Positions 36,850-47,785 of a DNA stretch of 64,000 bases are shown piece after piece; within the stretch, counting starts at the first letter, position 1; every line of letters begins with the position of its first letter. The notes under the pieces were generated by a model. It was not told the DNA's origin, made no database searches, and saw only the letters and a list, made by a program, of their open reading frames with translations. The stretch covers positions 3,274,576-3,338,575 of the forward strand of contig KB445791.1 of assembly GCA_000320605.2 (NCBI GenBank), read 5' to 3'. This stretch comes from Gelatoporia subvermispora B. Lineage: Eukaryota; Basidiomycota; Agaricomycetes; Polyporales; Gelatoporiaceae. A program made the position numbers and the translations under genes.

Positions 36850-37702
36850 ATGTTCATCAACAAATCTTTCCTCGTCCTCACCTTGGCCGTTTGCGCCTCG
36901 GCGGGGAGTATATCCCATGGACGCAGCGACGGTCTGCAGCACCGTGCAGTTTTCGGTTCCACCGGAAATGCGTCCGCCCCCGTACCCCTGGTTGCAAACC
37001 CGCTGCGAAAACGTGCTTTGACGAAGCGGTGCAGCGCGCCCTCCACTGGCGTACTCAGCAGTGGACCTTCGTCCTCTGCAGCGCCCGCGAAGGCTGCACC
37101 TGCGTCTTCGTCCCCTCCGGCTCAGGCGTCGCCCTCACCGGAACCCGCGCCGACTACGACGAAGGCTGCCCCAACTGCCAATACCCCGCCTGCGAATAAC
37201 GAACCGAGCTTTTTGCAAGGAACGCAGACTGGGCAAGGTGGGTCTCAAAGCCCTCCTGGAGATTGCAGAGCTAACGTCGAAAATGCAAAGTCACGTACTT
37301 TACCGGTCCGGGAGCCTGTGGCGATGTCAGCGACGATAGCACGTATGTCGCGGCAGTCTCGCACCTGCTCTTCGATGCATACCCGTGGGTGGCCTATTTT
37401 CGAACACGAAGGTTTCTGCTGACAAAGTCCTCGCAGCGGGTACACTGGCGGAGACCCGGCTTCTAACCCCGTCTGCTTCAAGAACATCGAGGCTCAATGT
37501 ACGTCCCGCCGGGTTTACGTCTGCTATGACATCTCGATCTCATTTGGCAATAGACCAGGGCAAATCGGTGACGGTCACCGTCATGGACCGTTGCACGAAT
37601 TGCTCGCTCACTGACCTGGACTTTTCCCCGGCGGCGTTCGAGGTGTTTGCGGACCTGCCCACAGGCCGCCTCTTCGGCGTAACCTGGAACTGGCTCGACT
37701 GA
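36850..37702 (+). CDS. Secreted double-psi-beta-barrel (RlpA/expansin-like) protein, copy 1
   Basis: Signal peptide MFINKSFLVLTLAVCASAGS is followed by a basic processing site (RKRALTKRC) and a 65-residue Ser/Pro/Ala linker. A barrel domain of about 100 residues is split by three short introns: at 37239-37289, about 37387-37437 and 37499-37552. It reads VTYFTGPGACGDVSDDSTYV, then VSHLLFDAYP, NPVCFKNIEAQYQGKSVTVT and MDRCTNCSLTDLDFSPAAF. Paired Cys (GACG, PVC, DRCTNC) match the barwin/RlpA fold. The domain is related to expansins and fungal Raf-like proteins and is presumed to act on or bind wall polysaccharides, without proven catalysis. It is the most divergent of the three tandem copies. 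Confidence 0.88.
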
Positions 37703-38589
37703 TTGCTGGTTGTCTCCCTCGATCTCCCATTTTCATGCCACATGTTACATAAGTATCAACCATCCACGGTTGCTGGAGAGGGAAATCAACAGAGGTGGAT
37801 ACGCCCGCTCGGAACCGCGTCTGATGCGTCATGATACATAGGTCGGACTTTATGCGATGCTTTTCGTCGTCTGCTCGAGTCACGCAGGACACCATGCAGC
37901 CTCCCGCTGCGACACATGGTGCGTGCACCCCTGGCAGCTGCGCGTGCATGTGAGGGGCCGGGCGCGGAGGGCCGTTCGTGCGTGGTTGCCACACGTACGC
38001 GGACGCAAGTGAGTGATGTACAGCCAGTATGATGACATCTGCGGGCAGGACGGGTGATGCGCGCTACAGACCGTGTTGTGCTCGCAATGATCCGTGCGCA
38101 CAGGCCTGCAGGTCGCAGGACTCGTGTGCAGCACGTTGTTCTGTGTAATGTAAGCTCGGCCGATGTAAATAATTTGGGGGCCCATTCGTATTGTTGGGCG
38201 CCTGTGAGTGCGAGCGCGGAGGTCACTGGGCTTCTTGTTCCCCTCCGGGCTCTTATTGGAAGCGCTCGTAGTCTATTCAACGCCCCGTTTGTCTGGGTCC
38301 CGATGGGCCGTCGAACTCTGTCGAACCCTGGAATACCGCCCACATGGCGCCCAAATTGGGCTGTCATCTCCCCAAAAACGTGCTACTGACATCGGACAGC
38401 TGAGCGCGCGTAGGACCTCTTACTTACTCTCCGTCTCCCTACCATCTTCCTCGTCCCTCCCCTCGCGCAACCGCAGCCCTTCCTTGTTGCCGTCGTGAAG
38501 CTTTGAAGTCCCGGCTTCACCTGCTCTCATTTAATTCGCGGACACACCCTCCCTAATTCCCCCCGTCGCTCATTAGCATTATTTGCATC
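37703..38589. other. 0.9 kb between barrel genes 1 and 2
   Basis: Small frames only. The last 150 bases before copy 2 are strongly pyrimidine-rich (CTCTTACTTACTCTCC and similar), which suits a leader or core promoter of a highly expressed fungal gene. Confidence 0.45.
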
Positions 38590-39496
38590 ATGCACTTCAC
38601 CAAGTCCCTCACTGTCCTCGCGTTTGCGCTCTCCGCCTCCGCGGTCAGCATCCCGCACGGGCGCGGCGACGCGTTGCAGCACCGTGCCATCGCCGCGCGG
38701 GGGAACGCCACTGCCCCCGCTGCGCCGCCCGCCGGCGCCCGCCGCAAACGCGCCCTGACGCGGCGCTGCCAAGCCCTCTCGAGCAGCGGGCTCACGAGCA
38801 GCACCGCCGCGCCGTCGTCCTCTGCGCCCGCACCGCCCCCGGAGAACGCTGCGCCGCCTCCGCCCGCGCCGTCCTCGAAGCCCCAGCCGACGCCGACGCC
38901 TACACCCGCGCCGCAACCCGCGCCGACGACGCAGGCGCCACCGCCACCGCCTGCGACGACGGCTGCGAGCAGCAGCGGGCCGAGCTTCTTGCAGAACCCG
39001 CAGACCGGGCAGGGTACGTCACGATCCATGCGAGTAACGCGTGCTTGGCGCTCATGTGCGCGCGCACCGGATAATAGGCACCTGGTACGACGATGGCCTC
39101 GGCGCGTGTGGCATCACGAACACCGACAGCGACTTTATTGTCGCCGTCTCGCACCTCATCTTTGACGCGTTCCCGTGAGTGCCTTTGTACGGGGAGAGTT
39201 GGCCGATTGCCTGATGAGAATCCTGCAGCGGCTACAATGGCGTTAACCCGAATACCAACCCTGTTTGCAACAAACAGATCCAAGCTCATTGTGCGTGCTC
39301 ACTAGAGGATACAATCAGTGCCGTCGCTGACAGAACGTGTTCTGCAGACCAGGGCAATTCGGTGACGGTAACCGTCACTGACCGCTGCGTCGGCTGTGCG
39401 GAGAGCGACCTCGACTTTTCGCCCGCGGCGTTCTCGCAGCTCGCAGACCAGTCCGTGGGCCGCATCTCTGGCATGACCTGGGACTGGCTGGACTGA
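38590..39496 (+). CDS. Secreted double-psi-beta-barrel (RlpA/expansin-like) protein, copy 2
   Basis: Signal peptide MHFTKSLTVLAFALSASAVS leads into IPHGRGDALQHRAIAARG, then the basic site RRKRALTRRC. A Pro/Ser/Ala linker of about 75 residues includes a short Thr-Pro repeat. The barrel domain is split by three introns, at 39015-39075, about 39177-39229 and 39295-39351. It reads TWYDDGLGACGITNTDSDFI, VSHLIFDAFP, NPNTNPVCNKQIQAH and NSVTVTVTDRCVGCAESDLD, and ends GMTWDWLD. Intron positions match copies 1 and 3, so the three genes arose by tandem duplication. The role is probably extracellular wall modification or binding. Confidence 0.9.
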
Positions 39497-40351
39497 GTGC
39501 CCCCAATACCCGACGAAGAATAGAAGAAGAAGAATCTTAGACGTGCCTCTGCTCTATTTATTAGCTATCCATTAGAGTCGCTGTGCCCCCACGCCCGGAG
39601 CGTCCTCCCCGTGCGGGGGAGGCTAGGGGGGCTCATCGTGTTGTTTGTTGTACAGCAGTTGCCATCCTGTAGTTAATGCCCGGCCACAGTGCTGCGGTCT
39701 CCGCTGGTCGCCACATAGTACTATCACCATGGAATAAAGTTGACATAGTGCCTGATGGACTACAGCGTGACGGAGAGCGCCGATCGCGAATGGCGAATGA
39801 TTGATGTATCGACGAGAAATGCTAGTGTCGGACTGCTGAGTACTCCGCACTGAGTGTGTGTGTGTGCATGTCCGGCTCGTGTCGTGGTCGTCTCGCGGTG
39901 CTGCGCGCGTTGCGCACTGTGTTGCCACGCCGGAGCCGCGCGGGCAGGCTGTCGCCGCCGAGCGACCGAGGAGGGCCTGCGAGTGGACGGGCCAAGCTTG
40001 TTCGGCTCGGTGCCTGGGCCGAGCGCCGCTCCGGGATGGCGGGGAAGACCGTTCTCCCGCCCGGATTGGCCGTGCGTGCCGAAAAATAATGTAGAAAATA
40101 AAAGAGAGGTCGCTGCCTCGTGGCGTGAGAGCAACCCCGGAATCCTTATACTGGCTGGCACGCTGTGTTGCCTTGTCCCTCCTCCTCGTCCCTCTCTGCA
40201 CGTCCGGCGCCCTCGAGCAGCCTCTGTCTCTCCTTTCCTTAAAGCCGCTCGCTTTTCTCCACGTTCCCGAGGTCTACTCGCCGTATTCCCCATCCCCCGC
40301 TGCTCGCTCGCTCTCCGCCCCTCACTCTTTCGCGCAACCACCGCCGTCGCC
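39497..40351. other. 0.85 kb between barrel genes 2 and 3
   Basis: This contains the 3' flank of copy 2, including a hairpin-forming element, and the promoter of copy 3. A plus frame open from 39854 continues in frame through the copy 3 start, but the upstream part lacks any motif and would bury the signal peptide. Confidence 0.45.
39593..39632 (+). repeat. 3'-flank hairpin shared by barrel copies 2 and 3 (copy 2)
   Basis: CGCCCGGAGCGTC is followed by CCTCCCC, a short loop, GGGGGAGG and CTAGGGGGG. The arms CCTCCCC and GGGGAGG pair perfectly. The same three blocks in the same order occur after copy 3 at 41556-41612, about 100 bases past each stop codon. A role in RNA 3'-end formation or stability is inferred only. 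Confidence 0.6.
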
Positions 40352-41477
40352 ATGTTCATCACAAAGTCCCTCCTGGTCTTCGCCGTCGCCCTCTCCGCCT
40401 CGGCGCTGAGCATCCCCCACGGCCACGGCGACGCCCTCCGTCACCGCGCCCTCGCCGCCCGCGCGAGCACACCCGCGCCCGTCACCCAGGCACCCGTCGT
40501 CAGCGTCGCACCCCGCAAGCGCAGCCAGACCAACCGCTGCAAGGCCCGCTCCAGCAGCGCCGCCCCCTCGTCGAGTACCGCCCCCAGCAGCAGCGCGGCG
40601 CCCGTCCCTCGCTCCAGCTCCCTTGCGGTCATCTCGTCGTCGGTCCACGTCGCGGTCCATGCGCCGTCTTCCTCCGCCGCGCCCTCGTCTTCCGTGGCTC
40701 CTGTGAACGTCGCCCCGGCCCCGTCCTCTGAGGCCCCCGCGCCGTCGTCCTCTGCGCCCCCTGCCAAGGCTCCCGCGCCGTCCTCGAAGGCTGAGCCCAC
40801 TCCGACGCCGACTCCTACTCCGACGCCCACGCCGACTCCTACTCCGACGCCCACGCCCACACCTACGCCTACGCCTACGCCTGCGCCGACAAGTTCCAAC
40901 ACCCCCGCGCCCGCTCCCACGACCTCCGCTGCCTCTTCCAGCTCTGGTGGCGGCATCGTCGCTGGTCTCCCTGCCGATCTGGAGGGCATTCTCACTGGCC
41001 AAGGTATGTATCATGCCAGTTGCTTCCTGATCCGCATTCTGATCCGACCTATATGTAGGCACTTTCTACGAGACTGGTCTCGGTGCTTGCGGTATCACGA
41101 ACACTGACGCCGACTTCATTGCTGCGGCCTCGCACCTGCTCTTTGACACGTTCCCGTAAGTTTCGCGTCGCTAGCTCGCGTAAGGTTTTCGCTGACGCCC
41201 CGCTTGCAGTGGCTACAACGGTGTGAACCCAAACACCAACCCTCTTTGCAACAAGAAGGTCACGGCGAACTGTACGTCCCATACTCCCGCACGCATATAT
41301 GCGCGCGAAATGCTCACGATATCTCTTACAGACCAGGGCAAGACCGTCACTGTCGCGATCACCGACCGCTGCACTGGCTGCAACATGTTCGACCTCGACT
41401 TTTCGCCCGCCGCCTTCGACGAGCTTGCGGACCCCTCCGTCGGCCGTCTCTTCGGCATGACCTGGTCCTTCATCTAA
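40352..41477 (+). CDS. Secreted double-psi-beta-barrel (RlpA/expansin-like) protein, copy 3
   Basis: Signal peptide MFITKSLLVFAVALSASALS, then IPHGHGDALRHRALAARA and the basic site RKRSQTNRC. The Ser/Pro/Ala/Thr linker is the longest of the three (about 150 residues) and contains an uninterrupted Thr-Pro dipeptide run at 40797-40886. The barrel domain is split at the same places as in its neighbours: introns near 41004-41057, 41159-41210 and 41271-41331. It reads TFYETGLGACGITNTDADFI, then GYNGVNPNTNPLCNKKVTAN and DRCTGCNMFDLDFSPAAF, ending GRLFGMTWSFI. The start at 40352 was chosen over upstream in-frame codons because it gives the signal peptide common to all three copies. Expected to be exported to the cell wall. 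Confidence 0.91.
40797..40886 (+). repeat. Thr-Pro dipeptide minisatellite in barrel copy 3
   Basis: Six-base units of the form CCGACG / CCTACT / CCCACG repeat in tandem and encode alternating Thr and Pro. The third codon position varies, so the repeat is older than a recent slippage event. Copy 2 has only a short version at the same place. Confidence 0.85.
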
Positions 41478-42464
41478 GTGCTGCCCTCGCGGGGCGCTTA
41501 GCTGTCCATACCATTTTCCGCTCTCTTACTATCATTATTGCACCCTGGCACCCTCGCGCCCGGAGCGTCTTTCCCTCTCGCGTGCGGGGGAGGAAGGCTA
41601 GGGGGGTCGGCTGAGTCTAGCTATTTGCGTTCGCTTCTTTGTCGCTCGATCGTAGCTCTGGATGCCGCGTCACCCACTGTGTGTCTTCGTCATGTGGATC
41701 ATGCTGGCCAGTTGTGTCAATGGAATGCAAAATTTCATAATTTTCGTCTGCCGCGTGTGCGAGCTGCGCTCGATCGGAGAATTTACTCGTTGGCTTGCGT
41801 CACTGAATTCGATCGCAAACTCAAAAAGTTCGGCTGCGCAATGCGTCATGCGCCTTTGCAGAACGACAACACGCTTCCGCCAGGTCGCCTCGATTTGCAA
41901 ACGGGGAAATTAACCGGGTCCGGCATGCACCACGAAATTCAACTTCACCGCAAATCCCGGGCCATGCTGCTTCTGCGTGGAGAACTCTAGACCGCAGTTT
42001 TCGGCGCTTACGGAGTTACGCTCGGGCTTAGTAAGTGTGGCCACCGTTCTGCAGCTCGCAGTCGAAAATTTCGTACAAAGTTCAAGGGTGCATACATGGA
42101 TTGCCCCCGATTCGATTTTTCAGCGCCGAGGGCTTCCCTCGGAGCCCTGAATATCTGAATACTCAGAAATGCACCCTACTAGTAATGCTTATAGATGCTT
42201 ATGCACCGCCGCGAAAATTCACAGCACGCGTGATTCCTTCAGGCACATTCGTGCGCAATAACGGGGCAGAAACGCACATGAGCGCATTCGCGCAACGGTG
42301 ACGCGCTGTATTTGCAAGCACCCTCTAGACCGTCTGGACGAGCGCGTGACAAATCTCGCTCTTTAGGAGGTTTCGTCGCCGCCGCCACCCCGCTCCGTAC
42401 ATACTGTCATGAACCCCGCCGAGTCTCGTACGGCCCACCGCCAGCTCTCGTGACGCGTCAGAGC
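41478..42464. other. 1 kb between barrel gene 3 and IPI1
   Basis: Two genes converge here, so only 3' flanks are expected. The copy 3 hairpin element lies at 41556-41612. The remaining sequence, less GC-rich from 41.7 to 42.3 kb, shows only short unrelated frames. Confidence 0.5.
41556..41612 (+). repeat. 3'-flank hairpin shared by barrel copies 2 and 3 (copy 3)
   Basis: The blocks CGCCCGGAGCGTC, GTGCGGGGGAGG and CTAGGGGGG match the copy 2 element, with small insertions in both arms (TTTCCCTC against GGGGGAGGAAGG). The pairing potential is kept although the arms have changed length, which hints at compensatory change. Confidence 0.55.
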
Positions 42465-45400
42465 TCACAGCCGCACGCCCAGCAGCGCCGCCCAGTAGCC
42501 CTCCTCCTCCGTCCCGCGCACCGCCTCGCCGACGGTCTCCTGCAGGCCGTCGCCCGCGCCCCCGGACCGCGCGAGCGTCGTGACGACGTCCAGCGCGAGC
42601 CGACGCACGGGCGACGCAGGCGGCAGCTTGGCGTAGGGCCCGGGCAGGCGTCCCCGCGTGGGGTGCGCGACGACGAAGTACGGCACCAGGCGCGACGAGA
42701 GCCCGGCGAGCACCTGTGACGATGTATTCGTTGAGACGAGAGTACAAAGAATATCAGTGACGAAGGCGGTGCGCACCTCGGGGCGGGCAAGACGCGATCT
42801 GCGTTGGATGAGCCGCAGGAGGAAGCGGAGGATGACCTGTGCGTGTTTGGTGACGTTAGCCCGAGATGCCCTGCGGTTGAGCGGCGGAGGCGTACCTCTG
42901 TGGTCGGCGGTTGATTACCCCCGAGCTCCCAGAGTACGCGCGGTAAGTGTAAAATCCACTCCTCTAGTTTCGCGTCTTCTGTAGCGTCGCGGCCGACGCG
43001 GAACGAGCCGCGGTACTCTGCTTCCCGCCCGAGCTAAGACGCGACGGTTAATGTTGTAGGCGAGACTGGCACGGGTGGAACGTACCAAAATGAGGCGTCC
43101 GACGAACTCAACCGTTGGCTTCTTGACGGCTGATGTGGAAGATGCCTTGATGGCATGTTCGAGCACAACACGAAGCACATTGGCTGAGGTATCGTCTTCA
43201 GCGTGTGCGCGCGGAGGGCTGCTGATCAACGACCAGATGGTGGGCAACAGTGCCGTGTACGTCGAAGGCGTGATGGAACGCGAGAGCGTCGTTTGGGATG
43301 CGCCAGGCAGCGGCTCCCCACGGATGATTCTGACAACGTACTCGCTCACACGGGATACGTGCAAGTCCGACGCTGACGCAGCTGAAGAAGCGAGTGCGAG
43401 CCTTGACGATTTCGCCTTTGCCTTGCCCTGAGACCCTCGATGATCTTGGGCGAGAGAAGGTGATACGAGTAAAAGGAACGATGCGAGCTCGCAATAGATC
43501 AGGTTCAGCTCCTGGAATGTTTGCTCCACCTGTGTCCATATATAAGTGAGATTGCAACCGTGTGGAGAATGGAAATTCTTACCTTGATATCTCTCCTGGC
43601 GTTACCGATACCGCTAACGGTGAAGGGGAAGTAAGGTGACAGGTAACCCAGTATTGCTCGCAGCTCCTCGAGAGACCGGTCAGGTACATCGTTCTCCTGC
43701 AAAAATTGAAGTTGAGTGTCTGAGTAGTTTGTTTCCAAATATTGGCAGACCTGAACAGCATCTCGTAGGATCGCTCCATAGAGACATCGGCAGATCTCAG
43801 TCACTGCGAGGACAAGCTGCAATTCCGTATCTGAGGGACTAGAGCTAGGAGCGAAGACTGTTGGTGCACAATCGAGGAACGTAGAAACGAGTGTGGAATG
43901 TAAGGTGCGAGCAAGATGCTACAGCGCAAAATCGTCTTCAGTTACGCCAGTACTTTACTGCCTAAAGTGTACATACCGCTATGAGATCAGGTCCTACACT
44001 CCGCGCGGGATGTGACTCGTCACTCGCATTTTGACCTCCAAGTGTCCGTGGGTCGACGTTGGTGAGGTCTTGTAGTGTCCACCCGAAAGCAGCATTGGGC
44101 TGGGAATTTGGGAAGGTCCCAGGGAAATGCTCGACAAACGCATCAATGTCAACTTCCTCTTCCCATCTTCTTGGTAAATTGGAAGCAGGCATTTTTGAAG
44201 AGGAGGCATGTTTTTGGCATACAGGGCGCAGGAGGGAGTCAAATGACTGGTACGTTTCTTGAGATGTGAATGAGGACGAGAGGAACCATGTCGGCGCTGT
44301 CGGTATCGCCGCATCTGTTGTAGTCAGCTCCGTAGAGGATGACAGGGCATTCTTCAGGAACGAGGACAATGACCTGAGCACTATAAGTTTAGACTGGAGG
44401 GTGTCGTGAATATTGACAGTAGTAGAGGCAAATTGACTAGCACATACGCCCGGAGATAATACCACACTAGCGGTGGAGGTTGCCCGCACAGGTCCAGTAT
44501 CTGTATGAGGCGAATTGAGCCCTCTCTGCTTCAAATGGGATCCAAGAAAGTCTACTCACCTCCTCCCTCTCCAAAGATCGTACCAGCGTTCAGAATACCC
44601 AAGTATCCTTTCAGTACTCTTCGGCCGTGACCAGAGACGCCGTGTGTCCAACCTTCGACTACGACGCCGGGAATGTATTCTAGAAAGAGATCGAGGAAAC
44701 GAATCGCGTCGATCCGTATTTCGGGGAAGATGTGGGTTTGCGCAGAAGTGGTGAACAGTAGTAGCACCGGTGAATGAGGGATAAGGTCATCCTGTCGAAA
44801 AATTTGTTATTTTGTACTAAGTAGAGGCATCGTAATAACTCACGGCAGGGATGAGAGGCAGAAGCCAACTGAGGAATGCTAGCAGCGTTTTGCGCACGCT
44901 GGAGTCCTTGAAGTTGGTTTAGTGACAATTGACTGGAACATCTCGCATATCAGTTCACCTCATCCCCAATTTGTCGCACCACTCCATTTATCAGAGGTGT
45001 TAGGCTCTTCTCGACTAGGTCCGGGTATGTCTCAAGCAGCTCTCGGAGACCAAGAATAGCGTCTGGGCCAGCATCAAGGGGCTAAACGCATATACACAAA
45101 CATCTTCCTCACCTCGACGCGTTCCAGCGTTGTAATGCTTCAGGTGCGAAAGAAGGTCATCGAATGTCAGCCGTCTCTTCGTGCTCGGAGCCTCTGCATC
45201 CTTGTCATGTGCGATGCTCTGAGAGGGAAGTGCAATGGCTATCTTCGCATTATCAGAGATAGTCTTATGATAGGGTGCTCCTACTCACAGCGAGCCTTGA
45301 AAGAAGTATCTATAACATTACTCGCAGCCTGCTTCCCTTTACCGAGCTTGAGTTTGGCTTTCTGGGCAAAACGAGGGAGGAATCAGGCCAATGAGGACCG

Positions 45401-45470
45401 GCATATCAAGCGCATGATTTACCGAGAAGTCTGCTGCCTTATCTTTTCTCTTCTTAGTATTCTTAGGCAT
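42465..45470 (-). CDS. IPI1: IPI1 (TEX10-like), Rix1 complex, 60S ribosome assembly
   Basis: The Rix1-Ipi3-Ipi1 complex acts in ITS2 processing and pre-60S maturation in the nucleoplasm. Start MPKNTKKRKDKAADFS is at 45470, followed by LKLGKGKQAASNVIDTSFKA (the family's basic entry motif), then HEAT-like helices: NAGTRRDAILGLRELLETYP, SVRKTLLAFLSWLLPLIP and FPEIRIDAIRFLDLFLEYIP. About ten short introns interrupt the gene. The C-terminal two thirds are helical and less conserved, ending EEEGYWAALLGVRL at 42465. The KLKLGK...NVIDTSFKAR block plus following repeats identify the protein; the C-terminal half rests on frame continuity. The neighbour NGL2 gene is divergent. Confidence 0.85.
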
Positions 45471-45756
45471 CTATGCAAAGGATCAATGCAAGACTGCTCT
45501 ACTTTGCTTGGAGGTCGCCGGATAACGTAGGAGCCGTAGTTCTCGGAATGGAAAGAAAATCCAAATCACGTGTCAGTATGATGCTCGATTCATGGGCGCT
45601 TGCATTTCACGGTACTTGCGCGGCGTCGATTGGGTTGGGAACTCTCCTAGGCTTCACTATCTATCTCCAACCGTGGATCTGGAGAGGCTTTACTTCCGCT
45701 TCTTAAGGCGCTTTTACTCTGTTTCTTGTGCCCAGTCAACTGCTCGTAGGCGCATC
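45471..45756. promoter_or_regulatory. Divergent promoter IPI1 / NGL2-like
   Basis: The start codons are 286 bases apart. CACGTG is present at 45567-45572. The same hexamer occurs upstream of RIO2, another ribosome assembly gene in this window. Confidence 0.4.
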
Positions 45757-47521
45757 ATGTCCAAAGGTTTTCAGCCCACTCCCGAACAGCTCGCTCTTGC
45801 GGCAGAACGCAAGCTTCAAAGGGCAGAGAAAGCCAAACATGCTGCGTTAGATGCCGCACGGGAAGAAGAGGAACGGAGTCGCATTATTTCCCGAAAATGG
45901 CTTGACACACAAAAACATAGCCCTTCTGTTGAGGGCCAACGTGTTCGAGTAATGACATGGAATGTATGATTTGTCCCTTCATTGCGTAGTGTCGTTATGA
46001 AAAATGCTAGATCAGCTTCTCGCTCAGTGTCTCGTCCGTAAGTAATGATGCATTACATATACATCGGACGGACTCACAGCATTGTCATAGGACGCGAGTT
46101 GTTTCCAACAAGCGATTGCTTGAAAGCGAGCCAGCGCGAACATATGATATATCGCGAGATTCTCTCCCACAACGCCGATATTTGCTGCTTGCAGGCAAGA
46201 TCATTCTCCCGAAGCAGGCTCCAGTCATGCTGAAGTACAATAAAAGTAGGAAGTAGACAGAACGGAAAAGCTACTGCCTGTTATGGAAAAGGCAGGATAC
46301 TCGACCGTGTTCGCAGCTGGCCCGAGGAAGAAACATGGATGTCTGATCGCCTTCCGCAAAGACCTCTATTCATGTACACGAACAACAGCAATACTGTACG
46401 ACGAGCAGCAAGTGCGCAGTGATGGCTCGGATCGCGCTCGTGTCGGAAGCAGCTTCCGCACAAAGAATATCGGCTCCCTTGTAGCATTACGACGTGCGGG
46501 AATGGTCAACGATGGCGTGATTGTGGCGACCACACATCTCTTCTGGCATCCCTCGTAGGTATTTCATGAACAGCTCTATTGCAAATTCTAAGTTGAAGAC
46601 GGTGTAGGTATACATATGAACGCACTAGGTTTGACGCCACCGCAATAACATGTAGCCAAGCATTCATCTGACCGGAAATATCAGACAAGCGTACATTCTC
46701 CTCCGTGAGGTTATCAAGTTCCGCGATGCGGACGAAGAATGCAGGCGCTGGCCGTGTATTTTTGCTGGAGGTAAGACCCCCGCCCATTATTCGCGAATCA
46801 CGGCCCAACAAAGGAATCTAGATTTCAATTTCCAGCCAGACGACCCAGCGTATTCATTGCTCGTAGGCGAAACGTTGACACCTGCGGAAGAGACTCGGCT
46901 GGCAGTATCCCGTGTTGTGCATGTCACCATCGATCCGGAGGTCCCTATAACGTCCAACACGACTGTGGAGGAAGAAGAGGGTGTGGAGAGTGCGGAGACT
47001 GACCCCGATAGAATCATCACGAATGCACGGCCAGCAGACCCTGAAGATGGGCTCCTCACCACGCCCGAGCTGATCGAGTTGTTTGAAAAGCTGGAAACGC
47101 CTATAAGCGCCTACGATGAAGGACAACGTGCGAGAAATGAAGTCGCGGAACAAGGCTTGACATTTGGAAGTCGCGTCTCCGTTCCCTCGACTCGGAAGGG
47201 TGCTTTTGAACCGAATTATACCAGTTACACACATGTGAGTCGACCATTTACATCCCAGCGCTCTCCAATTGACGAGAGTACGTCTAGTATTGGAAGACCG
47301 TTCTCGGTATGTCTTATATTATGCTAATCTGCACCGTCGGCCTGACGGACTGCCTGTTAGATTACATATTTGTCCTGGAATCCCGGGATAGACCCGTCAT
47401 CGTCGAGAAGCTGGCAAAGCCGCACCCTGTGAGCGCCTTTGATTCAGGTTTGCCTAGGAAAGGGGTATGCGGCAGCGATCATGTCTCCCTCGCGACAGAA
47501 CTGTTCTGGCCCATCACATAG
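45757..47521 (+). CDS. NGL2: NGL2/CCR4-type endonuclease-exonuclease-phosphatase family RNA nuclease
   Basis: In yeast, Ngl2 trims 5.8S rRNA 3' ends; related proteins are deadenylases. The basic/helical N-terminus is MSKGFQPTPEQLALAAERKL. The catalytic fold opens with VRVMTWNLLAQCLVRRELFP, which appears only after splicing two introns (about 45964-46015 and 46038-46089). The Mg-binding Glu is in DICCLQEVD, again across a junction. Then come HGCLIAFRKDLY, VATTHLFWHP, FAGDFNFQPDDPAY (Asp/Asn pair) and the final GSDHVSLATELFW with the catalytic Asp-His. An acidic insertion (EEEEGVESAETDPDRI) precedes the last third. All active-site residues of the family are present. Whether it acts on rRNA or mRNA cannot be told from the sequence. 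Confidence 0.85.
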
Positions 47522-47785
47522 AGCCACAGTGTGTGTCTGATAGAATTGCATGCAGAAGTGTTAGGGTTCTTGTCCGAATACTGCGTTGTGAAGAGAAAGT
47601 GTGAGATCATGCTAATATCGGTAATCTAGGTTACTTAAGGGTAAGCTGTGGTATTGAGAATAAAATATGTGAAGTACTATTGTCATCAGTCCGACCCACA
47701 TGCATGCACCATTAGTCCCAAGCAGTCGTCAAGTGTGAAAGATGAATCGTTGAACAGTCCATCTCCGCGTACCCAGCGCAGTTCG

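Noticed and set aside
40322..41062. Arg/Gly-rich minus frames opposite barrel copy 3
   Set aside because: They mirror the Thr/Pro/Ser repeat on the other strand and have no independent support.
39854..41107. A 417-codon frame that includes barrel copy 3 with a long N-terminal extension
   Set aside because: The upstream part has no motif and would place the signal peptide inside the protein; copies 1 and 2 start at the equivalent Met.
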